Positions 40,318 through 48,675 of a DNA stretch of 64,000 nucleotides are shown in pieces (position 1 is the first letter of the stretch; every line of letters begins with the position of its first letter). Origin of the DNA: Clostridia bacterium (GTDB lineage: Bacteria > Bacillota > Clostridia > Christensenellales > Aristaeellaceae). Both the position numbers and the translations under genes were made by a program. The notes beneath the pieces are model-generated. The model saw only the letters and a program-made list of their open reading frames with translations. It ran no database searches and was not told where the DNA came from. The stretch spans positions 62,001 to 126,000 of the forward strand of contig JAFZPI010000008.1 of assembly GCA_017552615.1 (NCBI GenBank), in the 5' to 3' direction.

Positions 40318-41655
40318 ATGCCCAAGAATCAGCACCCCACCGCACATCGCTGCAGCTTCTGCGGGCGGTCCGGGAACCAGGTCCGCCTGATCGCTGGACC
40401 GAACGTCTTTATCTGCGAGGAATGCATTGAACTCTGCAACTACATGATCGACAGCGGCCGACAGGGCGAGATGGAAGACTGGCTGGCCGAGAACGACCTG
40501 GAAGATGCGCCGGAGACCTTCAGCAAGCCTGTAAAGACGGCAACATCTCCATCATCGTTTGAACTGGTGACGCCCAGCGCGATGAAAGCGGTGCTGGACG
40601 AGTATGTCATCGGACAGGACGATGCCAAGCGTGCCCTGTGCGTGGCGGTCTACAACCACTATAAGCGCATCGGCCAGCCCGCGCGGCCGGACGCGGTGGA
40701 ACTCCCCAAGAGCAACATCCTGCTGCTGGGTCCCACGGGCTCCGGCAAAACCTACCTGGCGCAGAATCTCGCCCGGGTGCTGAAGGTGCCCTTCGCGATC
40801 GCTGATGCGACGACGCTGACCGAAGCCGGCTATGTGGGCGAGGACGTCGAGAACATCCTCCTGCGGCTGATCCAGGCGGCGGGCGGTGACATTGCACTAG
40901 CGCAGCGCGGTATCATCTACCTCGATGAGGTCGACAAGATCGCGCGCAAGAGCGAGAACATGTCCATCACCCGCGATGTCAGCGGCGAGGGCGTTCAGCA
41001 GGCCCTGCTCAAGATCCTTGAGGGTACGGTAGCTTCCGTGCCACCCCAGGGCGGGCGCAAGCACCCCCAACAGGAACTGATCCAAATTGATACGGCAAGC
41101 ATCCTCTTTATCTGCGGCGGCGCATTCGACGGCCTGGCGCCGATCATTGAGAACCGCATCGGCAAGAAGTCCATGGGCTTCGGCGCGGAGGTCAAGAGCG
41201 CGCGCAGCGTGGAGATCACCCGGACACTGAAGGAGGTCCAGCCCGAGGACCTGACCCGTTACGGGCTGATCCCGGAGTTTGTGGGCCGCCTGCCCATCGT
41301 GACGGTCCTGGACGAACTGGACGAGGACGCCCTTAAGCGCATCCTGACTGAACCAAAGAACGCCCTGTGCAAGCAGTACGCCGAGCTGCTCGGGATGGAC
41401 GGCGTGGACCTGACCTTTACCGACGAGGCGGTCACAGCGATTGCCCGGGAAGCCATCAAACGCAAGACGGGTGCCCGCGGCCTGCGCGCCATCATTGAGC
41501 GGGTTATGCAGGACACGATGTTCACGCTTCCGGACCGGCCCGATGTCAGCGCCTGCAAGGTGGACGCCGACGCCGTGGACGGCACGGGCAAGCCGCAGCT
41601 GACCCTGGCCCAGCGGAGCCATGGGAAGCGTCGCGCGGCTGAGAATGCGAGCTGA
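40318..41655 (+). CDS. clpX: ATP-dependent Clp protease ATP-binding subunit ClpX
   Basis: A 445-residue AAA+ unfoldase. The N-terminal zinc-binding domain has CSFCGRSGN and [10 protein letters not shown] (residues 11-42). The AAA+ module has Walker A GPTGSGKT (near 140), Walker [11 protein letters not shown] (near 200) and the sensor and arginine-finger segment [11 protein letters not shown]-terminal small domain follows. ClpX recognises tagged proteins and feeds them to ClpP, whose gene ends 3 bp upstream. The distance to lon is 67 bp with a terminator between. Confidence 0.97.
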   Translation: MPKNQHPTAHRCSFCGRSGNQVRLIAGPNVFICEECIELCNYMIDSGRQGEMEDWLAENDLEDAPETFSKPVKTATSPSSFELVTPSAMKAVLDEYVIGQDDAKRALCVAVYNHYKRIGQPARPDAVELPKSNILLLGPTGSGKTYLAQNLARVLKVPFAIADATTLTEAGYVGEDVENILLRLIQAAGGDIALAQRGIIYLDEVDKIARKSENMSITRDVSGEGVQQALLKILEGTVASVPPQGGRKHPQQELIQIDTASILFICGGAFDGLAPIIENRIGKKSMGFGAEVKSARSVEITRTLKEVQPEDLTRYGLIPEFVGRLPIVTVLDELDEDALKRILTEPKNALCKQYAELLGMDGVDLTFTDEAVTAIAREAIKRKTGARGLRAIIERVMQDTMFTLPDRPDVSACKVDADAVDGTGKPQLTLAQRSHGKRRAAENAS

Positions 41656-41670
41656 GAAAACAGGCTTCAC

Positions 41671-41698
41671 GGCCGGCTTCCGCTGGGAGCCGGCCTTT
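41671..41698 (+). terminator. Intrinsic terminator after clpX
   Basis: GGCCGGCT and AGCCGGCC form a perfect 8-bp stem around a 9-nt loop, followed by TTT. The T tract is short, so some read-through into lon is possible. Confidence 0.65.
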
Positions 41699-41722
41699 CC
41701 CGCAAAAGGGGGAGAATGATCA

Positions 41723-44035
41723 ATGCAGACATATAAGACATCGCTGATGCCGGTCCTGGCCTTGCGGGGCCTGCTGGTGTATCCCCACATGGTGCTGACC
41801 TTTGACGTTGGGCGGGCCAAGTCCGTGGCCAGCCTTGAGCAGGCCATGCTCTCCAACCAGCGCGTCTTCCTCGTGAGCCAGAAGAACCTGGACCAGGAAG
41901 ACCCGGACCTGGAAGGTCTGCAGCGTGTAGGCACCGTGGCAGTGATCCGCCAGGTGATGAACCTGCCCGGCGATACGGTCCGTGTGCTCGCGGAAGGCGA
42001 GTGCCGCGGCGAACTGAAGGCCATCACCCAGACCACGCCTTACCTCCGCGGACGCGTGCGCCGCGTCGAGGACAGCTATGAGGACGGGATCGCCATGCAG
42101 GCCCTGGTCCGCACAGCGCACGACCTTTTCGGCGAACTGGCCAACGCCAGCCAGCGCATCAGCGAGGAACTGGCGGATGCGGTGCGCGACTTGGACCATC
42201 CCGGGGAACTGGCGGACGTGATCGCGGCGAATGTCCTGACACACCTGGAGGACCGCCAGCAGATCCTCGATGAGCTGGACACGGCAACGCGCCTGGAGAA
42301 ACTCTGCACGATGCTGGCGCGGGAGACCGAGCTTGCGGATGTGGAGAAGCAGGTGCAGGCCCGTATCAAGAAGCAGATCGAGAAAAACCAGAAGGACTAT
42401 TATCTCCGGGAGCAGATCCGGGCCATCCAGACCGAGCTCGGCGACGATGAGACCAGCGAAGCGGACGACCTGCGCAAGCGCATGGAGGAGACACCCCTGA
42501 ATGAGGAAGCCCGCAAGAAGTGCGAGAAGGAAATCGAACGCCTTTCGCATATGTCGCCGGGCAGCCCCGAGGTGGGCATGAACCATACATACATCGAATG
42601 GATTCTGGATTTGCCTTGGGGCAAAGAGACCGAAGACAACCTGAATCTCGCAAGGGCAAGGAAAGTCCTTGATGAAGACCACTACGGCCTGGAAAAGGTC
42701 AAGGAACGCATCGTCGAATACCTCGCCGTCCTGCAGATGAAGAAGGACCTGCGCGGCCCGATCCTCTGCTTTGTGGGCCCGCCCGGCGTGGGCAAGACTA
42801 GCATCGTCAAGGGCATCGCGAAGACGCTTGAACGCAAGTTCGTCCAGATGTCCCTGGGCGGCGTGCGGGACGAAGCCGAGATCCGCGGCCACCGCCGGAC
42901 CTACATCGGCTCGATTCCGGGCCGCATCATCAGCGGAATGAAACTGGCCGGTACGATGAACCCGGTCTTCCTCTTCGACGAGATCGACAAGATGGGTGCG
43001 GACGTCCGCGGCGATCCGGCGTCTGCCATGCTGGAGGTCCTGGACGCGGAACAAAATCACGCGTTCCGTGACCACTATCTGGAGATTCCCTTTGACCTGA
43101 GCCGCGTGATGTTTATCACGACGGCCAACTCGGTGGACACCATTCCCCCGCCCCTGCTGGACCGGATGGAGGTCATCGAAGTTCCCTCCTACACCGAGGA
43201 GGAGAAACTGCAGATCGCAAAGCGCCACCTGCTTCCGAAGCAGCTTGACGCCCACGGCTTGAAACCCAAGAGTGTGAAAATCTCTGACAAGGTCATGCGC
43301 GCTTTGATCGAGGGTTATACCCGTGAAGCGGGTGTGCGTACACTTGAAAGGACTATTGCCCGTGTCGTGCGCAAGGCTGCCGTGACGATGCTCGACCAGG
43401 GAGTGGAGAAAGTGACCGTCACCGAGTCGGTTCTCCATGAATACCTTGGCGCGGTGCGGTTCCTGCGCGAACAGCCGGAGAAGAAGCCGCGCGTCGGTGT
43501 CGTCAACGGCCTGGCCTGGACAAGTGTCGGCGGTGAACTCCTTGAGGTAGAGTGTGCGCTGATGCCCGGCAAGGGCACACTGCAGCTGACCGGACAGCTT
43601 GGCGACGTAATGAAGGAAAGCGCGGAAGCTGCCTTCACCTGGGTGCGTGCACACTCCGACGAGCTCGGGCTGCAGCCGGATTTCTATAAAGACAAGGACA
43701 TCCACATTCACGCGCCGGAAGGTGCGGTGCCGAAGGACGGCCCCTCGGCGGGTGTCACCATGACCACAGCATTGGTCTCTGCCCTGACAGGAAAGCCAGT
43801 CCGGCAGGATGTGGCGATGACCGGCGAGGTCACCCTCCGCGGTCGCGTGCTGCCCATCGGCGGGCTGAAAGAGAAAGCTTTAGCAGCTTATCGTGCCGGG
43901 ATCCGTGTTCTCGTGATTCCGACGGAGAACACAAAGGACCTGGAGGAGATTCCAACCTATGTCCTCGACCGCTTCGAAATTGTGAAAGCCGATGATGTCC
44001 GCCAGGTTCTCGACGTGGCGCTGACGGAGGGGTGA
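41723..44035 (+). CDS. lon: ATP-dependent protease Lon (LonA type)
   Basis: A 770-residue protease. The N-terminal LON substrate domain (1-190), with [14 protein letters not shown], is followed by a coiled region, the AAA+ domain with Walker [10 protein letters not shown] (near 352) and Walker [11 protein letters not shown], and the C-terminal protease domain with the catalytic Ser in [11 protein letters not shown] and Lys in [16 protein letters not shown]. This is the soluble LonA architecture without membrane helices. GGGGGAG lies before the ATG at 41723. The engB gene follows after 4 bp, as in many Firmicutes. Confidence 0.97.
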   Translation: MQTYKTSLMPVLALRGLLVYPHMVLTFDVGRAKSVASLEQAMLSNQRVFLVSQKNLDQEDPDLEGLQRVGTVAVIRQVMNLPGDTVRVLAEGECRGELKAITQTTPYLRGRVRRVEDSYEDGIAMQALVRTAHDLFGELANASQRISEELADAVRDLDHPGELADVIAANVLTHLEDRQQILDELDTATRLEKLCTMLARETELADVEKQVQARIKKQIEKNQKDYYLREQIRAIQTELGDDETSEADDLRKRMEETPLNEEARKKCEKEIERLSHMSPGSPEVGMNHTYIEWILDLPWGKETEDNLNLARARKVLDEDHYGLEKVKERIVEYLAVLQMKKDLRGPILCFVGPPGVGKTSIVKGIAKTLERKFVQMSLGGVRDEAEIRGHRRTYIGSIPGRIISGMKLAGTMNPVFLFDEIDKMGADVRGDPASAMLEVLDAEQNHAFRDHYLEIPFDLSRVMFITTANSVDTIPPPLLDRMEVIEVPSYTEEEKLQIAKRHLLPKQLDAHGLKPKSVKISDKVMRALIEGYTREAGVRTLERTIARVVRKAAVTMLDQGVEKVTVTESVLHEYLGAVRFLREQPEKKPRVGVVNGLAWTSVGGELLEVECALMPGKGTLQLTGQLGDVMKESAEAAFTWVRAHSDELGLQPDFYKDKDIHIHAPEGAVPKDGPSAGVTMTTALVSALTGKPVRQDVAMTGEVTLRGRVLPIGGLKEKALAAYRAGIRVLVIPTENTKDLEEIPTYVLDRFEIVKADDVRQVLDVALTEG

Positions 44036-44039
44036 TCGG

Positions 44040-44624
44040 ATGGAGATCAAGAAAGCCGACTTTATCACATCGATGGCCAGCTATGGGGACTTCACGGGCC
44101 GCGGGCTGCCGCAGATCGCGGTCGTGGGCAAGAGCAACGTGGGTAAGAGCAGCCTGATCAATCGGCTCTGTAATCGGCGCGGCCTGGCACGCACCAGTTC
44201 CACACCCGGCAAGACCCGCCTGATCAACGTTTTTCTCCTGAATGAAGCATTTCATCTGATCGACCTGCCCGGTTACGGCTATGCGAAAGTCGACAAGCAG
44301 GAGAAAGCCCGCTGGGGCGCTATGATGCAAAAGTACTTCGAACAGGCGGAAGAACTCCGGCATGTGCTGACGCTGGTGGACATTAGGCATGAGCCGACAC
44401 AGGACGACATCCAGATGAACACCTTCCTGCGGCAGATGGGGATCCCTTTTACCGTCATTGCCACGAAAGCCGACAAGATCAGCCGCGGTGCGCGGCAGAA
44501 GCAGTTGGCACCGATCTGCCGGGCCTTGCTGGTACAACCCTGGGAGGTCATCTGTTTCTCCTCGGAGGACGGTACCGGTCGGGACCAGGTGCTGGAACTC
44601 ATGGAAAAGGCACTGACAGAATGA
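44040..44624 (+). CDS. ysxC: Ribosome biogenesis GTP-binding protein YsxC/EngB
   Basis: A 194-residue GTPase of the EngB (YihA/YsxC) family needed for large-subunit assembly. The G motifs are GKSNVGKSSLINRL (G1, near 32), the T of SSTPGKT (G2), IDLPGYGYAKV (G3), ATKADKI (G4) and CFSSEDGTG (G5). The length is typical. The start at 44040 follows the lon stop by 4 bp with GGAGGGGTGAT upstream, so lon and engB are co-transcribed. An intrinsic terminator is located right after the stop. Confidence 0.96.
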   Translation: MEIKKADFITSMASYGDFTGRGLPQIAVVGKSNVGKSSLINRLCNRRGLARTSSTPGKTRLINVFLLNEAFHLIDLPGYGYAKVDKQEKARWGAMMQKYFEQAEELRHVLTLVDIRHEPTQDDIQMNTFLRQMGIPFTVIATKADKISRGARQKQLAPICRALLVQPWEVICFSSEDGTGRDQVLELMEKALTE

Positions 44625-44631
44625 TGCTTCA

Positions 44632-44668
44632 AAGATCTCTCTTGGAATGCTCTCAGAGAGGTCTTTTC
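44632..44668 (+). terminator. Intrinsic terminator after lon-engB
   Basis: AAGATCTCTCT and AGAGAGGTCTT form an 11-bp stem (one G-T pair) followed by TTTT-like sequence. Confidence 0.75.
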
Positions 44669-44710
44669 ATTATGAATAATGTTAAACTTCTGATTCTTCA
44701 GCCTCATCCC

Positions 44711-44739
44711 TTGACAGGCTGCACAATGGTGTTTACAAT
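44711..44739 (+). promoter_or_regulatory. Sigma-A promoter of the TlpA-like gene
   Basis: TTGACA at 44711-44716 and TACAAT at 44734-44739, spacer 17 bp. The leader to the ATG at 44864 is about 118 nt and begins with the inverted repeat ACAGAT...ATCTGT. Confidence 0.7.
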
Positions 44740-44863
44740 AATGCCAACAGATTGAATCACCATCTGTCGTGGCAACGGGAAATGGGTGGTTTTGGCGTAA
44801 GGGAAAAACAGTCTTATCAAATGTGATCAATTTCGACACAGTTTTGCGACAGGAGGACATCAC

Positions 44864-45643
44864 ATGAAAAAACTCATTCTGTTCCTGGTTCTGATTCTTG
44901 CAGTAACTCTCTGCCTTGTCCACGCACTTGCTGACCCAGAGGATTACATGGGCCAGACTTTACCGGACTTCTCGGTGACAACCCTCGACGGCAGCACCTT
45001 TACTCTCTCGGAATGCCTGAAAACCCATGACCTGGTGTTGATTAACCTCTGGGCCACCTGGTGTGGCCCGTGCCGCATGGAGTTCCCCTATCTTGAGCAA
45101 GCTTGGGAGCAGTACGGCGGCCGTGTATACGTTATCGCTCTCAGCATCGAGGAGGAAGATACTCTCAGCGTCCTAGAGAGCTTTGCGGTCAGTAACGACC
45201 TGACCTTCGCCATTGGACGTGATGATGCGCATCTCTTTGATATGTTGAACGGCAGCGCTATCCCGACGACGCTAATTGTGAACAAAGACAGGACTGTGGT
45301 CTCGGTGGAGATCGGGGCAAAGCTCTCCGCGGAAGAGTTTACGACCGAGTTTGACGTCCTGCTCAGCCAATACGGGGTGGAAGAAGCGGAAGAGTGGCCG
45401 CGCTGCATACTCCATTTTTGCGATAACAGTGGCAATCCAATCCCTGGCGTGATGGTAGGTTTCTGCAATGGCGAGTACGATCCGGTGGAGTCCGACGCGA
45501 TGGGCAGCGTCTATTTCTACGGCGACCCGAACGAGTACCATGTGCATCTTCTCAATGTACCAAACGGTTATGCTTTGCCGTGGACAGAACTTTATATCTA
45601 CGGACAAGAGTATGAGCTGACCGTGACCCTATACCCGGACTGA
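44864..45643 (+). CDS. Exported TlpA/ResA-like thioredoxin with extra C-terminal domain
   Basis: A 259-residue protein. A signal peptide (1-23, ending HALA) is followed by a TlpA/ResA-type thioredoxin fold (about 28-165). The redox pair is C67 and C70 in WATWCGPCR, and the cis-Pro region is GSAIPTTLIVN. The C-terminal 75 residues form a separate beta domain with NPIPGVMVGFCNG like carboxypeptidase-regulatory or CNA-B domains. It probably reduces or exchanges disulfides outside the membrane. No CcdA or cytochrome gene is near. CAGGAGG lies before the ATG. Confidence 0.88.
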   Translation: MKKLILFLVLILAVTLCLVHALADPEDYMGQTLPDFSVTTLDGSTFTLSECLKTHDLVLINLWATWCGPCRMEFPYLEQAWEQYGGRVYVIALSIEEEDTLSVLESFAVSNDLTFAIGRDDAHLFDMLNGSAIPTTLIVNKDRTVVSVEIGAKLSAEEFTTEFDVLLSQYGVEEAEEWPRCILHFCDNSGNPIPGVMVGFCNGEYDPVESDAMGSVYFYGDPNEYHVHLLNVPNGYALPWTELYIYGQEYELTVTLYPD

Positions 45644-45661
45644 AAACAGTATCACAGAGAT

Positions 45662-45703
45662 AAAAGCCAGCTGTGATAATCAAAAGAGGACGGCTGGCTT
45701 TTT
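45662..45703 (+). terminator. Intrinsic terminator after the TlpA-like gene
   Basis: AAAAGCCAGC and GCTGGCTTTT form a 10-bp stem with a 21-nt loop and a run of five T residues. The short frame that crosses it is spurious. Confidence 0.75.
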
Positions 45704-45745
45704 GCTTGCTGGCGCACAATACTCGATTTCTACTCAAAATAACGC

Positions 45746-45774
45746 TTGACATCCGAATATGGGCTCGCTATAAT
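45746..45774 (+). promoter_or_regulatory. Consensus sigma-A promoter with long leader
   Basis: TTGACA at 45746-45751 and TATAAT at 45769-45774 are both perfect consensus hexamers with a 17-bp spacer. The next gene begins 197 bases later at 45971. That 190-nt stretch holds no convincing gene and no clear riboswitch. It is AT-rich from 45840 on and could be an untranslated leader or a small RNA. Confidence 0.75.
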
Positions 45775-45970
45775 GCAACACGCACGAGGGCGCGGCGAGA
45801 ACAGAATGGAATAGAAAAAGAGGGACTTATTGCGCGCTTGTGGCGTAGAAAACACGAGAAGTGGTATATGATCCCATTTTCATAGCAATATACATACACA
45901 TGTGGAGTTAAAACGCCATATACAAGACAATATTGTCATAAAAGTGGGAACAAAAGACTGGAGGAATAGG

Positions 45971-46384
45971 ATGAAACTGGTTCTGTGCCCGCGCTGTGAA
46001 CTGAATTACATCACCGGTGCAGAGGAATACTGCAAGGTCTGCATGCAGGAGATGCGCGGTGTGCGCCGCGTGGAGGACGTGGAGCTTTGCTCCATCTGCA
46101 ACGAGAATCCGGTGCTGCCCGGGCGCGATGTCTGTGCCGCGTGCCTGCGGGAAATGGATGTCGGGAGCGGCAACGCCGAACCCGGCGACCACGAGGAGCG
46201 CGCCGAGGCGGAAGAGATCGTGGAGATGGACTCCGTGGCCCAGATGGATGAAATCCTGCCGGAAGTCAAGGATGACGAGATGAATCCCGAATACGGAAGC
46301 ATCCAGAATGCCCTGAGCCTCGAGCGGGTGCGGGAAGACGAGGAGAAAGAGCAGGAAGAAGCGGAAGCCGAGGAAGAGACATGA
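45971..46384 (+). CDS. Double zinc-ribbon protein with acidic tail
   Basis: A 137-residue cytoplasmic protein with four CxxC pairs: C6/C9, C21/C24, C40/C43 and C55/C58. They form two zinc ribbons in the first 60 residues. The rest is strongly acidic (long Glu runs) and probably disordered. GGAGG lies before the ATG at 45971. It overlaps the metallophosphoesterase gene by 4 bp, which suggests coupled synthesis and perhaps a shared pathway. The family is unnamed to me. A nucleic-acid or protein-binding adaptor is possible. Confidence 0.75.
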   Translation: MKLVLCPRCELNYITGAEEYCKVCMQEMRGVRRVEDVELCSICNENPVLPGRDVCAACLREMDVGSGNAEPGDHEERAEAEEIVEMDSVAQMDEILPEVKDDEMNPEYGSIQNALSLERVREDEEKEQEEAEAEEET

Positions 46385-47085
46385 GGCTCTTTGCCATTGG
46401 CGACCTGCACCTCTCCGGCGGCGACGAAAAGCCCATGAACGTGTTCGGAGAACACTGGGAAGGGCACTTCGAACGGATCTGTGCCGACTGGCGGATCCGG
46501 GTCGCGGACGAAGACGCGGTGCTGATCCCCGGGGATTTTTCCTGGGCCATGCAGCTGAAGGACGCGGTACCGGACCTGCAACAAATCGCGGCGCTGCCGG
46601 GGCGTAAGGTGTTCATCAAGGGAAATCATGACTACTGGTGGTCCTCGCTGACACAGGTCAAAGAAGCCATGGGGGAGGGCATGACAGCCCTCCAGCATAC
46701 CGCCGTGGACCTGGGACCCTGGGTGGTTTGCGGGACGCGCGGCTGGCTCTTTCCCACACCGGCGGCACCGCTGGACGAGGAGAACGAGAAAGTCTACCGC
46801 CGGGAGCTGGCGCGGCTGAAACTGGCGCTGGACGATGCAAAACGGAAGGCCGGGGACCGGCCGATCGTAGTAATGCTCCACTATCCTCCACTGTTTGACA
46901 CGTTCCGGGATACGGAGTTTACCGCGCTGCTGGAAGCATATCACGTACACACAGCGGTTTATGGACACTTACACGGGGCAGGTATCCGGGCAGGGTTTAC
47001 CGGGGAACACCGCGGTGTCCGCTACGCGCTGACATCTTGCGACAGTCTGGATTTCAAGCTGTACGAGTTGAATATGAACGCCTGA
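46381..47085 (+). CDS. Metallophosphoesterase
   Basis: A 234-residue calcineurin-like phosphoesterase. All metal motifs are present: GDLHLSGG (D8, H10), GDFSWAM, KGNHDYWW, MLHYPPLFD and YGHLHGAG. Such enzymes hydrolyse phosphomonoesters or diesters of nucleotides or proteins with two metal ions. Clostridial relatives of this length are of uncharacterised substrate. The ATG overlaps the upstream zinc-ribbon stop, and an intrinsic terminator overlaps its 3' end. No signal peptide, so it acts in the cytoplasm. Confidence 0.92.
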   Translation: MRLFAIGDLHLSGGDEKPMNVFGEHWEGHFERICADWRIRVADEDAVLIPGDFSWAMQLKDAVPDLQQIAALPGRKVFIKGNHDYWWSSLTQVKEAMGEGMTALQHTAVDLGPWVVCGTRGWLFPTPAAPLDEENEKVYRRELARLKLALDDAKRKAGDRPIVVMLHYPPLFDTFRDTEFTALLEAYHVHTAVYGHLHGAGIRAGFTGEHRGVRYALTSCDSLDFKLYELNMNA

Positions 47086-47111
47086 CGATACGATTCGCCG
47101 GGCGTTTTTTT
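47077..47111 (+). terminator. Intrinsic terminator after the phosphoesterase
   Basis: AACGCC pairs with GGCGTT, with further pairing inside, followed by seven T residues. The stem begins within the last codons of the gene. From here to mraZ (47408) there is an AT-rich spacer with the mraZ promoter and no gene. Confidence 0.75.
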
Positions 47112-47328
47112 GTGAAATATTTGTAAACGCAAAGTTTTTTTTGACAAATTTGTAATGGAAGTGTTCGCATTGTATAGAAGAAGCTTTTTTGCGCAATACA
47201 AAATGTTGAACAGTCATGCGGAATTATGTACAAGGGCTTGTGCAAATAGAGAACATAACATTACAGAAGCGTTTCAAAAATGCGAACAGACACTCGAAAA
47301 GCCATTGCAAACCCATCGAAATTAGCCC

Positions 47329-47356
47329 TTGACATCCGGAAAAGGTGTAGTATTAT
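47329..47356 (+). promoter_or_regulatory. Sigma-A promoter of mraZ and the division cluster
   Basis: TTGACA at 47329-47334, 16-bp spacer, TATTAT at 47351-47356. It is followed directly by TGGGG-type boxes recognised by MraZ. Confidence 0.7.
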
Positions 47357-47401
47357 GGGGATGAAGCCCAAATAAGGGAGAATAAGTGGTGAAAGGTGGG
47401 G
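47356..47401 (+). promoter_or_regulatory. Putative MraZ-binding boxes
   Basis: TGGGG at 47356, GGGAG at 47376, TGGTG at 47387 and TGGGG at 47397 lie in steps of about 10-11 or 20 bp, the phased array of TGGGN boxes that MraZ binds in front of its own gene in other bacteria. They overlap the -10 element and run to the start codon, which suggests self-repression. Confidence 0.6.
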
Positions 47402-47407
47402 AATAAG

Positions 47408-47962
47408 TTGAAGGATGACGACCTGCTTCTTCTGCAAGGCCTGCCCCTTGACGAAGACCTCACCGAAGAGGACCGCGACCTGCTGAGGCGTTACAGCCGC
47501 AGTTTCACCGGTTCCTACAGCCACAGCCTGGACGGGAAGGGCCGCCTCGTGGTGCCCCAGCCTTTCCGGGAGCGGCTTGGTACGAGCTTTTGTGTCGCAC
47601 CGTCGAAAGACTTTGAGAGTATCGCGCTTTATACGAACATCGCCTGGGCCCGCCTGCGTGACCGCTACGCGAAACTGGCGCCCCTGCGCCGTGAACTGGT
47701 GGAGTTTGAGGAACAGTTTGACGCATTCTCCTTCTTCGGTCAGGAATGCGACGCCCAGGGGCGTATCCTCCTGCCGGCCAAGATCCGCAACCATTTCCTC
47801 GGCGACGAGCGGGACGTGGAGATCACCGGCGCGCGTGACCATGTACGCATTGTGGCGGCCAGCCGCGGCGCAGCGCAGTTCCAGCACTTCCGTGAGAACC
47901 TGGATGATATCCTCAACGTCATCGGCCAGCTGGACACGGAGAGTGCCAAAACCGGAGAATAA
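47408..47962 (+). CDS. mraZ: Transcriptional regulator MraZ with N-terminal extension
   Basis: A 184-residue protein. The two MraZ/SpoVT-AbrB modules begin at FTGSYSHSLDGKGRLVVPQPFRE (residues from about 34, DGKGR signature) and FFGQECDAQGRILLPAKIR (second module). A 33-residue acidic, Leu/Asp/Glu-rich extension comes before the first module, where the family normally begins with its first beta strand. TTG at 47408 with AAAGGTGG upstream is the likely start, and GTG at 47396 is the alternative. MraZ controls the division cluster and its promoter has matching boxes. Confidence 0.92.
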   Translation: MKDDDLLLLQGLPLDEDLTEEDRDLLRRYSRSFTGSYSHSLDGKGRLVVPQPFRERLGTSFCVAPSKDFESIALYTNIAWARLRDRYAKLAPLRRELVEFEEQFDAFSFFGQECDAQGRILLPAKIRNHFLGDERDVEITGARDHVRIVAASRGAAQFQHFRENLDDILNVIGQLDTESAKTGE

Positions 47963-48053
47963 ACAGCGAATCGTTCAATAGTACAAGAACATATCCAAGC
48001 ATAATTCGAGATCGTTCAATTAGATGAAATTACCGGGATCAGGAGTGATGGAC

Positions 48054-48650
48054 ATGCAGGAGACCGTGCGCAGGTATCGGAGCCGCTCCCGCTATGTGGG
48101 AAGCCCCTCTGCCGATCTGAGCTGGCAGGAACGCATCCGCGGGGTGCGCAACCCCCGCGAATACGTGGCGGATACTGCCCTCAGGCGCAGCCGGATGACC
48201 TTCGGCATCTCCCTCCCGGAGATGGGCGCGGACATGCGCCCCATCTATGACGGAACGGCCCGCTGCACGACCCGCCGCAGTGCACTGGCAGCCCAGCGAC
48301 AGGCCCAGGCGGAGCGCGCTATCCCCGCCGTGAGCAAAGCCGGTGTGCGCGGGACCTTTGCGGCAGCCAGTCTGCTGGCCCTGCTCCTCGTCCTGCTTCT
48401 GATCTGGGGCAGCGGACAGGCGGAACTGGCCCGGGAGCGCGGCCGCATCCGCGAGACCGAGGCGCGCATCACCAGCATCAGCGCCCAGTGTGAGTCCTTG
48501 GAGCGCCAATATGAGGTTCGCACCTCCGAGATCGACGTGGTTTACTCGGCCGTGGGCCGCGGGATGATTTCGTCCCAGGGTACCCGTTCCATCAACATTG
48601 AGGTTCCCGATTCTGCTGTTGTCAGGCCGACGGATACCATCGGGAAATAA
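48054..48650 (+). CDS. FtsL-like septum protein
   Basis: A 198-residue bitopic protein: a long basic N-terminal cytoplasmic part (1-99), one membrane helix (about 101-118) and a short extracytoplasmic coiled coil (120-165) with a heptad pattern, ending in a polar tail. The topology and its position between mraZ and murE fit the FtsL/DivIC type, although FtsL is usually 90-120 residues. AGGAG lies 8 bases before the ATG at 48054. ATGs at 48024 and 48048 are less well placed. The 91-bp gap to mraZ has two copies of ATCGTTCAAT. Sequence identity to known FtsL is too weak to be sure. Confidence 0.6.
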   Translation: MQETVRRYRSRSRYVGSPSADLSWQERIRGVRNPREYVADTALRRSRMTFGISLPEMGADMRPIYDGTARCTTRRSALAAQRQAQAERAIPAVSKAGVRGTFAAASLLALLLVLLLIWGSGQAELARERGRIRETEARITSISAQCESLERQYEVRTSEIDVVYSAVGRGMISSQGTRSINIEVPDSAVVRPTDTIGK

Positions 48651-48675
48651 ACACCCTTCCGCGAGGAGGAATACC

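Noticed and set aside
44746-44863. A cyclic-di-GMP or other riboswitch in the leader of the TlpA-like gene
   Set aside because: The leader has an inverted repeat but no recognised aptamer core.
45673-45885. A 70-codon frame in the long leader before the zinc-ribbon gene
   Set aside because: It crosses a terminator and the perfect promoter and has no Shine-Dalgarno.
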